A stretch of 24,191 bases of DNA from JBCCGR01 sp039029195 (GTDB lineage: Bacteria > Pseudomonadota > Alphaproteobacteria > Rhizobiales > Rhizobiaceae): the NCBI GenBank assembly GCA_039029195.1, contig JBCCGR010000064.1, forward strand, positions 1-24,191, given 5' to 3'. Within the stretch, counting starts at the first letter, position 1. Every line of letters starts with the position of its first letter. Shown piece by piece: positions 16,868-23,940 of this stretch. The notes beneath the pieces were generated by a model. It had not been told where the DNA came from, made no database searches, and saw only the letters and a program-made list of their open reading frames with translations. Position numbers and translations under genes: made by a program.

Positions 16868-18241
16868 ATGAGCACAGGTCTCGTTACCGCCGCCTACATC
16901 GCGGCAAGCGTTCTCTTCATCCTCTCACTTGGTGGTCTTTCCAATCAGGAAAAGGCCAAGCGCGGCGTCTGGTTCGGCATTGTTGGCATGGCAATTGCCG
17001 TCATCTCGACCGTGCTCGGGCCGTCGGTTCAAAGCTATGGCCTGCTGATCGTCATGATCGCAATCGGGTCGGTGATCGGCGTGATTGTCGCCCAGCGTGT
17101 GGAAATGACCGGCATGCCGCAACTGGTGGCCGCCCTCCACTCTTTCGTAGGTCTGGCCGCGGTTTTCATTGGCATCAATTCCGAGATTAACCCACCGGAG
17201 GGGCTTCAGGGTGCGGAAGTGGTCATCCACCAAATTGAAATCTTCCTGGGCGTGTTCATCGGTGCGATCACCTTTACAGGCTCCATTATCGCCTATGGCA
17301 AGCTTGCGGGCTCACTTGACGGCAAGGCCCTCACCTTGCCCCATCGGCATCTGATCAACCTCGCAATGGTCGGCCTTTGTGTGGTGCTGGGCATTGCCTT
17401 CATGGCCCATGCGGGCATGTGGACGCTGATACTGATGACGTTGATTGCCTTCGTCATCGGCGCGCATCTGGTGATGGCGATCGGCGGCGCGGATATGCCC
17501 GTCGTCGTCTCCATGCTGAACTCCTATTCAGGCTGGGCAGCGGCTGCGACCGGCTTCCTGCTTGGCAATGATCTCCTGATCGTCACCGGCGCCCTTGTGG
17601 GCTCATCCGGCGCGATCCTCAGCTACATCATGTGCCGTGCCATGAACCGCAATTTCGTGTCGGTGATCCTTGGCGGCTTTGGCAATGATGGTGGGCCCGC
17701 GCAGGAAATCGAAGGCGAGATGATCGCCATTGATGCCGATGGTGTTGCGGCTTCGCTTGAGGATGCTGACAGCGTGATCATCGTACCGGGCTACGGCATG
17801 GCAGTGGCGCAGGCTCAGGCCTCAGTATCGGAACTCACCAGCCGGTTGCGCGGCAAGGGCAAATCAGTTCGCTTTGCCATTCACCCGGTCGCAGGTCGCC
17901 TGCCCGGCCACATGAATGTGCTGCTGGCCGAAGCCAAGGTGCCATACGACATCGTGCTGGAAATGGATGAAATCAACGATGATTTCCCGTCCACCGACGT
18001 GGTGATCATCATTGGCGCCAATGACATTGTAAACCCTGCGGCCCAGGAAGATCCCAATTCTCCCATTGCCGGCATGCCGGTGCTGGAAGTGTGGAAAGCC
18101 AAGCAGGTCTTCATCTCCAAGCGCGGACAGGGCACAGGCTATTCGGGCATTGAAAACCCGCTCTTCTATCGGGAAAATTCGCGCATGTTCTATGGCGATG
18201 CCAAGGCCAGCATGAGCGATCTGCTCACGCGTATTGACTGA
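16868..18241 (+). CDS. pntB: NAD(P) transhydrogenase subunit beta
   Basis: The 457-residue protein is the beta subunit of the membrane transhydrogenase. The first 260 or so residues are a series of hydrophobic helices forming the proton channel with PntA. The C-terminal domain III binds NADP(H): VPGYGMAVAQAQASVSEL, IHPVAGRLPGHMNVLLAEA, GANDIVNPAAQEDPNSPIAG and SKRGQGTGYSGIENPLFY are all present. The start is ATG 16868 (MSTGLVTAAYIAASVLF), 10 bases after the pntA stop. A longer in-frame version would overlap pntA by over 50 bases and is not needed. Its stop is only 8 bases before the Fe-S protein gene, which is therefore probably in the same operon. Confidence 0.95.
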   Translation: MSTGLVTAAYIAASVLFILSLGGLSNQEKAKRGVWFGIVGMAIAVISTVLGPSVQSYGLLIVMIAIGSVIGVIVAQRVEMTGMPQLVAALHSFVGLAAVFIGINSEINPPEGLQGAEVVIHQIEIFLGVFIGAITFTGSIIAYGKLAGSLDGKALTLPHRHLINLAMVGLCVVLGIAFMAHAGMWTLILMTLIAFVIGAHLVMAIGGADMPVVVSMLNSYSGWAAAATGFLLGNDLLIVTGALVGSSGAILSYIMCRAMNRNFVSVILGGFGNDGGPAQEIEGEMIAIDADGVAASLEDADSVIIVPGYGMAVAQAQASVSELTSRLRGKGKSVRFAIHPVAGRLPGHMNVLLAEAKVPYDIVLEMDEINDDFPSTDVVIIIGANDIVNPAAQEDPNSPIAGMPVLEVWKAKQVFISKRGQGTGYSGIENPLFYRENSRMFYGDAKASMSDLLTRID

Positions 18242-18249
18242 AGCTTCTT

Positions 18250-19485
18250 GTGAGTTGGCCATCCAATCAGCCTGAAACCCGCGTCAGAGACTCGCAACGG
18301 GCTGATTGGAAAAAGCGTTTCGCCGAGAGCGACGCCGCTCTCGGCATTGAGGTTGGCGACAGCTTCCAGCCCTTCAACCAGATCAACGACATGTTCACCC
18401 GCGCGTTCTGGGATGAGCAGGTGCGCTCAAAGGACAGCGATGCTTTCTTTGGGTCCTATCGAACCGAAGCAGCACCGCGTCGCGGCGAAGGGTTTACGCA
18501 AAAAGACTTCGCCCTGCGCAACGCGTCCTGGATCATTTCCGACATCATTTCCAATCGCGGCAATGATCAAGGGATGCGCGAGGGGTTCCAGTCGGCCATT
18601 CAGAACGATACACCCGTTTGCCCGGATCAGGTGCCGGTTGATGATCCCGTCGCGCAATCTGTCGAAATCAAATCGGTGGCAAAACTGTTCGGCGCTGATC
18701 TCGTTGGCATCACAGAAGTCGATGAGCGCTGGCATTATTCCCACCGGGTTGACACGCGCGATTTTTCCTCCGTACCCAACGATCTGCCAGAGGGCATCAC
18801 CCATGTGATTGTCATGGGTCACGCCATGGATGAAACGCTTGTCGACACCTACCCGTCGGCCTTGGCGGGCGCTGCCACGGGCCGGGAATATTCCCACGAG
18901 GCGGCAATCGTCATTCAGCTTGCCGCCTATATCCGCAATCTTGGTTATGAAGCCGTGCCTTCGATGAATGACACCGCGCTCGTCATTCCTTATGCGGTGA
19001 AGGCGGGCCTAGGCGAATATGGCCGCAACCAGATGGTCATCACACCCGAGTTTGGCCCACGGGTGCGGTTTTCCAAAATCTTCACAAGCCTGCCACTGGT
19101 GGCCGATATGCCCGCGCCACTCGGCATCAGGCAATATTGCGACATCTGCACCAAATGCGCGGACGCCTGCCCGCCCAAGGCCCTGCCACATGGCCCACCA
19201 ACCGATGGAGCCGAGAGCGACAGCCCATCAACGCTGAAAGCGGTCAAGAAGTGGTCGGCCAATTGCGAAAAATGCTTTGGCTATTGGGCAAAGCTCAAAT
19301 CCGATTGCGCGATCTGCATGCGGGTCTGCCCGTTCAACCAGAGCCAGAAAACGCTTTATGGCCGCCTGTTCCATCGCCTCGCCCGCACACGCTTCCGAAA
19401 TCTGGCGCTCTGGCTTGAAACCAGGCGCGGCCTTGCCAAACGCCTGAAGCCCGGCGAGTGGTGGCAGATGATGCGCGGCGGGTGA
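18250..19485 (+). CDS. Reductive dehalogenase-like double [4Fe-4S] protein
   Basis: The 411-residue protein has the C-terminal half of reductive dehalogenases (RdhA), a corrinoid/4Fe-4S family related to epoxyqueuosine reductase QueG. The first cluster motif is CDICTKCADACP (C297, C300, C303, C307). The second region has CEKC (C339, C342) followed by CAICMRVCPFN (C353, C356, C360). Before it lie an ALVIPYAVKAGLGEYGRN segment and ITPEFGPRVRFSKIFTSLPL, both typical of the corrinoid-binding core. There is no twin-arginine signal or membrane segment, so it is cytoplasmic, unlike respiratory RdhA. It also lacks the fused ferredoxin-reductase domain of known cytoplasmic catabolic enzymes. The GTG start at 18250 has only a weak ribosome site, consistent with translational coupling to pntB 8 bases upstream. 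QueG is less likely because the N-terminus and length differ. The substrate is unknown. Confidence 0.75.
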   Translation: MSWPSNQPETRVRDSQRADWKKRFAESDAALGIEVGDSFQPFNQINDMFTRAFWDEQVRSKDSDAFFGSYRTEAAPRRGEGFTQKDFALRNASWIISDIISNRGNDQGMREGFQSAIQNDTPVCPDQVPVDDPVAQSVEIKSVAKLFGADLVGITEVDERWHYSHRVDTRDFSSVPNDLPEGITHVIVMGHAMDETLVDTYPSALAGAATGREYSHEAAIVIQLAAYIRNLGYEAVPSMNDTALVIPYAVKAGLGEYGRNQMVITPEFGPRVRFSKIFTSLPLVADMPAPLGIRQYCDICTKCADACPPKALPHGPPTDGAESDSPSTLKAVKKWSANCEKCFGYWAKLKSDCAICMRVCPFNQSQKTLYGRLFHRLARTRFRNLALWLETRRGLAKRLKPGEWWQMMRGG

Positions 19486-19530
19486 GAAGGTTTGCTCCGA
19501 AACTACTTTCGCATCAAACATCTAACTGCC

Positions 19531-19624
19531 GTCATTGCGGCCTGCTGAGACTATCGATGCGAGGGCCGCAATCCATTGATCTAACGGAGTTTTTGTGGAT
19601 TCCGGCCGTAAAGGCCGGAATGAC
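19531..19624. repeat. Composite palindromic intergenic element
   Basis: This 94-base element has two hairpins. ATTGCGGCC (19534-19542) pairs with GGCCGCAAT (19564-19572). ATTCCGGCC (19599-19607) pairs with GGCCGGAAT (19613-19621) across a 5-base loop. Its ends are also inverted copies: GTCATTGCGGCC at 19531-19542 against GGCCGGAATGAC at 19613-19624, matching at 11 of 12 positions. This nested symmetry is typical of REP- or MITE-like dispersed repeats, not of a terminator, as no T tract follows. It marks the border between the core operon and the toxin island. Confidence 0.65.
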
Positions 19625-19703
19625 GAATTAGACAGCTTGCCTCCATTCCAAACTCTCAGCTCGATATGCAACTCGCCGAAATCTTATCCCCCCATTGAAT
19701 ACG

Positions 19704-19741
19704 TCCCTGATGCTTGCCTCTCCTTCTGGTTGCATCAGGGA
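19704..19741 (+). promoter_or_regulatory. Stem-loop overlapping the toxin ribosome site
   Basis: A perfect 10-base inverted repeat, TCCCTGATGC (19704-19713) and GCATCAGGGA (19732-19741), has an 18-base loop. The right arm contains AGGGA, the only ribosome-binding-like sequence before the toxin ATG at 19747. If folded in the mRNA it would hide that site, giving low or conditional translation of the toxin. It could also be part of the end of the repeat-bearing spacer. The role is inferred from position. Confidence 0.5.
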
Positions 19742-19746
19742 TTGCC

Positions 19747-20778
19747 ATGGGACGCGAGGCAAACGCCACATCAAACGAGCTAAAGCTCAACCTATTGAGA
19801 TCCAACTACAATCTCGCCCTGTCGAGGTTGCACTTTGCTGCTCTTCATCTGTTCAGCCTCATTGGCAAGGCAGGCTTCAGGCCAGACCAGCTGCGCGTTC
19901 CACGGGGATATTCCACAGGTGGTCAATGGACTGATGGCGGGTCCAACGGAGGAGCAAGCAGCAGGCGCCGTCCGGTACGCCCACGCGCCGCGGGCGTTCG
20001 CGTTGCTGGTGGCAGGACGTTTCGCCCGAGCAGCAACGTCGTTCGGGTTGCCGGACGAACGTTCATCGCGACACCAACTCAATCCGCCCGCCTTGTTGCC
20101 GCTCGGCTCAACGCCAGCAGGGCGATCTCTCGAGCACGGAATGTTGACCCCACCTATAAACCACCAGCTGGTTTGTATGAAAATGTTTCCGGCCTCATAC
20201 AACACATTCGCGGCCAGGCGCGTCACGCTCAGGCTCATGTTTTCCGGACAAACGGTCCCGGAATTGGTCACAACCAAGGGCCAAGCCTGGAATCCACGCC
20301 GCGAGAAGCAATCGCGACCTATCGAGAGATATTGAGCCTGCCAGCCATTCCAAGAGGACCTCAACCATCCAAGTCATTTGGCACAGTTTCATTTGCACGC
20401 ATTGGTAAAGAACTCTACTTTGGCGTGAATTCGGAATCCGCAGCTTACACCAATGTCGACTCCAGAGCGGCTGCTGCAATGCGAGAGACATTGATTCAGT
20501 CAAACCCCGAAACCATGGCCAGAGCAAACATTGGTTGGAGGCCAAATGATGCCCTGTACCACGCAGAAGCGACAATTCTATTCCGCATGGCTGCGTTGAA
20601 TGGTGGAACCTTGAGGGGACGCGATATTGAAATGACGGTGGATCGACCGGTTTGTGGTTCTTGTCAGGTGATTATTCCCCTAGTGGCCCAACGGCTGGGA
20701 ATACGAAATCTGACAATTCGAGAACTTGGTGGACGTGTCTGGACAAGCAGAGGAAACATGCTGGTAAGGGAGCGCTAG
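19747..20778 (+). CDS. Putative polymorphic toxin with C-terminal deaminase-like domain
   Basis: The 343-residue protein ends in a domain with zinc-deaminase motifs. H272-A-E274 (YHAEATILF) and P-V-C303-G-S-C306 provide the three zinc ligands and the catalytic glutamate of the cytidine-deaminase fold used by bacterial nucleic-acid deaminase toxins. The N-terminal part is not a known secretion domain that I can name. It has RVPRGYSTGGQWTDGG (residues 50-65), an arginine-rich low-complexity stretch (about 70-130), and GIGHNQGPSLES (172-183). I associate these motifs with alphaproteobacterial toxin-like proteins of unsettled export route. No signal peptide is visible. I prefer ATG 19747, preceded by AGGGA; an in-frame TTG lies 33 bases earlier. 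The gene directly downstream is Imm1-like, as expected for a toxin-immunity pair. DNA, RNA or nucleotide as target is not decidable. Confidence 0.7.
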   Translation: MGREANATSNELKLNLLRSNYNLALSRLHFAALHLFSLIGKAGFRPDQLRVPRGYSTGGQWTDGGSNGGASSRRRPVRPRAAGVRVAGGRTFRPSSNVVRVAGRTFIATPTQSARLVAARLNASRAISRARNVDPTYKPPAGLYENVSGLIQHIRGQARHAQAHVFRTNGPGIGHNQGPSLESTPREAIATYREILSLPAIPRGPQPSKSFGTVSFARIGKELYFGVNSESAAYTNVDSRAAAAMRETLIQSNPETMARANIGWRPNDALYHAEATILFRMAALNGGTLRGRDIEMTVDRPVCGSCQVIIPLVAQRLGIRNLTIRELGGRVWTSRGNMLVRER

Positions 20779-21309
20779 ATGTTTGGAAAGTGGAGCGGAT
20801 TTGTTGATCACACCTATGGTTATTGGCCTGACCCAGCTGAAATAAAACCCTTTTTCAGCCCGGAGTACGAGAACAACGAAATCTATCATGGCGGAGGAGA
20901 TGACGCAGTCATTACGCTCGAAGGCATTGATGGAACGGAGCATCTGCAACTTGGCGAAGGCCGCAAAGACATCGTTCTGATGATGTGGTTCAGCCCGAAA
21001 TTCGGCGTGATGCTGTTTTATCACCGATATGGAATTGAGGATGGAGAAATCTATTATTCCAAAGGCGATATGAGCAAAATCCACACAGTCAAACGAAACA
21101 AGCACAGTGACCCTCTGCCGGTCGCCTTGTTCATTCCCTTTGATGATGCATTCAATGCATTGGAAGACTTCATCAACTCTGAAGGCAAACGCTCTGATCG
21201 CATTGAATGGGTCTCGGGTCTCGATATTCCGTCAAACACATTTCCGCCGCAGCACGAAGTTGCGCACGATCCCACCTACACGATCGTGGATGACGTGCCG
21301 GGATTTTGA
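20779..21309 (+). CDS. Imm1-like immunity protein
   Basis: The 176-residue acidic protein starts on the base immediately after the toxin stop, with AAGGGAG upstream in the toxin's last codons. The C-terminal block LFIPFDDAFNALEDFINSEG with KRSDRIEWVSG (about residues 113-143) follows the Imm1 pattern, in which an i/vP..eAl.al..F...G..p..i.W block closes the fold. Imm1 proteins neutralise deaminase toxins of polymorphic toxin systems, so family and neighbour agree. The central MMWFSPKFGVMLFYHRYGIEDGEIYYSKGD is a beta-rich segment also seen in Imm1-type proteins. It should be cytoplasmic and bind the toxin's deaminase domain. A decayed partial copy of this gene exists at 22690-22808. Confidence 0.65.
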   Translation: MFGKWSGFVDHTYGYWPDPAEIKPFFSPEYENNEIYHGGGDDAVITLEGIDGTEHLQLGEGRKDIVLMMWFSPKFGVMLFYHRYGIEDGEIYYSKGDMSKIHTVKRNKHSDPLPVALFIPFDDAFNALEDFINSEGKRSDRIEWVSGLDIPSNTFPPQHEVAHDPTYTIVDDVPGF

Positions 21310-21559
21310 ACCGAATTCAGCGCGAGGAAAGGCGATTAAAAGACTGCTTCAACCAATCTTTGCGGCGTTGCGCGAAATGAACAATGACAAATAATTCAAG
21401 CGGATTTGTTGAACGCACTTTTAAGGCTGCTGGACTGATCCAACTGACTTAAAGCCTGTCGGTAGACCTGAGTCTGCGCGCAACGACTTGTAGACCAGCG
21501 CTGTTCACGTCATGTATGTGGGACAATGCTGATCTCACCTTGGACTACCCCACAGCAGC
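21310..21559. other. Intergenic region with 3' flank repeat copy
   Basis: About 250 bases lie between the convergent immunity and VWA genes. I see no gene that I can support. The stretch 21347-21373 is present again at 22782-22808 with 24 of 27 bases identical, part of the decayed immunity copy. A short open reading continuation ending at 21394 (RLLQPIFAALREMNNDK) could be the remnant of another gene end, but it has no recognisable start. Confidence 0.4.
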
Positions 21560-22423
21560 TTACCGAAAAAGCCCAGCGATATAGTCTGGGAGTTTGGTCG
21601 ATACTTGATCTAGCCGATCAATCCGTAACGCCGACGGATATAGGCGACCAACATCATGATCGATGCCGATGGCTGCAACACGAAAACCCGGCGTCGCTTC
21701 TATGTCAGAAATGACGGCTTCCAGATGACGCCACAAGAAATCAGGCTGGTTTTCGTGCAATGTGCTGTCGTCAACAGGTACTCCATCAGAGATGACAACA
21801 ACCAAGTTCTGATGAGCGCTTAAGTTCTTTAGCCGTTCGGCGGCCCAGAAAACCGCCTCGCCATCGACATTCTCTTTCAGGATGTCACTTCTCAGCATGT
21901 TGTACACCGACCAAGGCGCCCCGGGAGTGGTCTGTGATGCCTCGCGATAGCGGATGTGTAGGAGATCATTGAGGCGCCCGGGGTTTCTAGGGCATCCTCT
22001 ATCAATCCATTGTTGGCGAGACTCGCCTCCCTTCCATGCCACCGTCGTAAACCCCAAGATTTCATATCTCAGACCCAGCCTCGATAGAAAATCACTGGCC
22101 AATTGAACGATCAAACAAGCAATAATCGCTCTTTGACCCTTTAAAGATCCAGAATGGTCAACAACAAGCGAGACGACCGTGTCCTCACTAATGCAGGGGT
22201 TTTGTGAAAGTATGCCGTCCACAAGGCTCATTGCGTTTAAACCAGCACTGGTTTGATGAACGGCGGTTGCTTGCTCGAAGGCTCCGACTTGTTCCTCAAG
22301 ATTCGCCCTTTCTTTCGATGAGAGCTCTTGGATCAATTCCTCGCCGGTTACCTCTTTGTCATATGCAGTCGTATAGATGGAGTATTGTTGATCTTTATTG
22401 TTTTCTTGCCAAAAATCGACCAT
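21560..22423 (-). CDS. Stand-alone CobT-like VWA domain protein
   Basis: The 287-residue protein matches the C-terminal von Willebrand A part of CobT, a subunit of aerobic cobaltochelatase. The metal-ion-dependent adhesion site is D89-H-S91-G-S93, followed by GFTTVAWKGGESR (T126/T127) and ISDGVPVDDSTL (D213). PGRLNDLLHIRY, LKENVDGEAVFWAAERL and AAIGIDHDVGRLYP are close to CobT wording. CobT is about 600 residues; the N-terminal domain is absent and the stretch preceding the VWA domain is shortened. The start is ATG 22423 with AAGGTG about 9 bases upstream. No cobN, cobS or cob genes are nearby, so a role in cobalamin synthesis is unlikely. It may be a VWA partner recruited to an accessory system, or a surviving fragment of an AAA+/VWA pair. 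It lies antisense between the immunity gene and its decayed copy. Confidence 0.75.
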   Translation of the reverse strand: MVDFWQENNKDQQYSIYTTAYDKEVTGEELIQELSSKERANLEEQVGAFEQATAVHQTSAGLNAMSLVDGILSQNPCISEDTVVSLVVDHSGSLKGQRAIIACLIVQLASDFLSRLGLRYEILGFTTVAWKGGESRQQWIDRGCPRNPGRLNDLLHIRYREASQTTPGAPWSVYNMLRSDILKENVDGEAVFWAAERLKNLSAHQNLVVVISDGVPVDDSTLHENQPDFLWRHLEAVISDIEATPGFRVAAIGIDHDVGRLYPSALRIDRLDQVSTKLPDYIAGLFR

Positions 22424-22429
22424 CGGCAA

Positions 22430-22620
22430 TCACCTTCGAAAATATCCTACACCAACCCGATGTCGAACCTACCTACAATTTTGATCGACACCTGTATCGC
22501 AGAATACAGGAGAAGCTGACATTGATCATGTACACGGTATCATCCAAAGTGGACTTAATCCCACCATCTATCGCATACCACGTTTTGATAGATTCAAAAC
22601 ACTGCGCTATCTGTTTGATT
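22430..22620. other. Intergenic spacer upstream of the CobT-like gene
   Basis: No gene is recognised. The stretch is AT-richer than the operons on the left. It should contain the promoter and leader of the minus-strand VWA gene, but no clear boxes were identified. Confidence 0.35.
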
Positions 22621-22669
22621 GTGCATACCATTATCCGAAAACTGGCGCCCACTTTTCGGTGGTATGCAC
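22621..22669. repeat. Palindromic repeat resembling a Rhizobiales intergenic element
   Basis: GTGCATACCA (22621-22630) and CCGAAAA (22635-22641) pair with TTTTCGG (22653-22659) and TGGTATGCAC (22660-22669). A 4-base TTAT bulge and an 11-base central loop CTGGCGCCCAC remain unpaired. The core CCGAAAA-(C..GG..CCCAC)-TTTTCGG closely resembles the dispersed palindrome ATCCGAAAACCGG..CCACTTTTCGG that I know from many Rhizobiales intergenic regions. That resemblance is from memory; its function is unknown. It suggests the island has long resided in a Rhizobiales-like genome. Confidence 0.6.
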
Positions 22670-22689
22670 CAGAAATTTACAAGAGATGA

Positions 22690-22808
22690 AAAGATATCGT
22701 CTCGATGATGTAGTTCAGCCCAAAATTCAGTGTGAAGTTGTTCTATCACCGATATGTAATTGACGATGGAGAAATCTACTACTTCAAACAATTTTCGCGG
22801 CGTTGCGC
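22690..22808 (+). pseudogene. Decayed partial copy of the Imm1-like gene and its 3' flank
   Basis: Bases 22690-22788 align without gaps to 20965-21063 of the immunity gene (codons 63-95); I count 16 mismatches in 99. In that frame the tryptophan codon at 20986 has become TAG at 22711. From 22782 the sequence instead follows the region after the immunity stop (21347-21373, 24 of 27 identical). So 284 bases between the two parts have been lost, apparently through a short shared TTCAA. No start or flanking immunity sequence survives. It is a non-functional remnant of a former second toxin/immunity copy. Confidence 0.8.
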
Positions 22809-23173
22809 TTCAGGATGTTTTCAGCCTGTTGAACTGTTTCCAGCACGATGTCGCGGGCACAGGACAACGGACCCTGGTTCAGCCCCTCTCCTACCTGGTA
22901 AGAACAGGCTGGCCTGATGGATGGGATCTAGTAGCAGCCACCAATTTTGCGACGATTGCTGTCGATTTGGTAACCGCCGGTACCATGGGGCGGCTTCTGG
23001 TCTTTGGCCCCTTTAGCCCAGGCCCGGAGGATGCTCCGCTTGAAGTCGTCACGCAACCGAGCAACCGCACTTTGACTGAATTCTATAATGCCGAAACCTA
23101 CACACCAAATCCAGATATGTTTAAAGCTGTCAGAGCCGCTCAATTTGATCAGGCGCGTCACCTGCAAGGGTAA
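22808..23173 (+). pseudogene. 3' fragment resembling 6-phosphofructokinase
   Basis: The open frame ending in TAA at 23173 encodes LSYLVRTGWPDGWDLVAATNFATIAVDLV, TAGTMGRLLVF, PLEVVTQPSNRTLTEFYNAETYTP and a short tail. This matches the general pattern of the C-terminal region of phosphofructokinase-type sugar kinases (G.PD..DL.vAtnfa..AvdLv..g..GrlvaL, then the closing fvY.ae.Y.p). All substrate- and nucleotide-binding regions from the N-terminal two thirds are missing. The 5' end runs directly into the immunity relic, so the fragment has no start of its own. The assignment is tentative; it could also be another small protein translated from an internal start. It ends 11 bases before the ABC ATPase gene. 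Confidence 0.45.
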
Positions 23174-23184
23174 AGGGGGCCGGT

Positions 23185-23940
23185 ATGGCTGATAATCCTG
23201 ATCAAAACAGTCCAGTTGTTGATGTCCAATCGGTCGTAAAAAAGTTTGCCCTGGGCACAACCGAAATCACAATCCTCAAAGGAATTTCGTTTCAGGTTTA
23301 CGCGGGTGAATTTGTAACGATTGTTGGGCCATCCGGCAATGGTAAATCAACCTTGCTGAATATGTGCACAGGGATCGACTATCCCAGCGACGGTAAGGTC
23401 TTGGTCACCGGCCGCGACATTCACGAAATGAATGCCAACGACCAATCTCTTTGGCGTGGTGAAAATGTTGGGATCATCTTTCAGTTTTTTCAGATGATGC
23501 CTTCATTGACCTTACTCAACAATGTGATGCTTCCTATGGAGCTTGCGGGCAAATATCCCGGCAAGGAGCGCCGCGAACGGGCCGAATATCTCTTGGAGAT
23601 GGTTGGGTTAGCTGAACAAATCAATAAGCTCCCCAGTATGGTCAGCGGGGGGCAACAGCAGCGCGCGGCTGTCTCGCGAGCCTTGGCCAACGACCCCCCG
23701 CTTCTCATCGCTGATGAGCCAACTGGTAATTTGGATCCAACCTCAGCCCAGATGGTCTTTGATATCTTTAAGCAGCTCGTGGTTGACGGTAAAACTATTA
23801 TGATGGTCACCCACGATAAAGAGTTGGCCAGTCAGGTATCGCGCCAAATCGAAATTGTCAATGGGCGTATCACTAAAGATGAGAACCGATCCCAATCTTG
23901 GGCACTCTACCCTGCTCAACAAGCAGCGAGAGTACATTAA
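23185..23940 (+). CDS. ABC transporter ATP-binding protein, MacB/LolD/FtsE type
   Basis: The 251-residue protein is an ATPase subunit of the MacB/LolD-type ABC family, which powers lipoprotein release or export of peptides and drugs together with FtsX-like permeases. Walker A is GPSGNGKST (with N in place of the usual S or C). The Q-loop is IFQFFQMMPSLTLLNNV. The signature reads VSGGQQQRAAVSRAL instead of LSGGQ. Walker B is LLIADEPTGNLD and the switch histidine is in MVTHD. The start at 23185 has a G-rich ribosome site (AAGGGGG) 8 bases upstream. The last 20 residues (from about 232) do not look like the family end, and no permease gene follows in the remaining 251 bases. A recombination or assembly junction near 23885 is therefore possible. 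Confidence 0.85.
   Translation: MADNPDQNSPVVDVQSVVKKFALGTTEITILKGISFQVYAGEFVTIVGPSGNGKSTLLNMCTGIDYPSDGKVLVTGRDIHEMNANDQSLWRGENVGIIFQFFQMMPSLTLLNNVMLPMELAGKYPGKERRERAEYLLEMVGLAEQINKLPSMVSGGQQQRAAVSRALANDPPLLIADEPTGNLDPTSAQMVFDIFKQLVVDGKTIMMVTHDKELASQVSRQIEIVNGRITKDENRSQSWALYPAQQAARVH

Noticed and set aside
18250..19485. Epoxyqueuosine reductase (QueG)
   Set aside because: The cluster motifs are shared, but the length, the N-terminal region and the CEKC-CAIC second cluster layout look more like reductive dehalogenases. It is kept as an alternative to test.
19595..19746. Small + strand frames before the toxin gene
   Set aside because: They run through the palindromic repeat and the stem-loop and have no ribosome site or recognisable product.
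21560..22423. Cobaltochelatase subunit CobT as a functional cobalamin gene
   Set aside because: Only the VWA part is present and no cobN, cobS or other cobalamin genes are in the window, so I describe it as CobT-like only.
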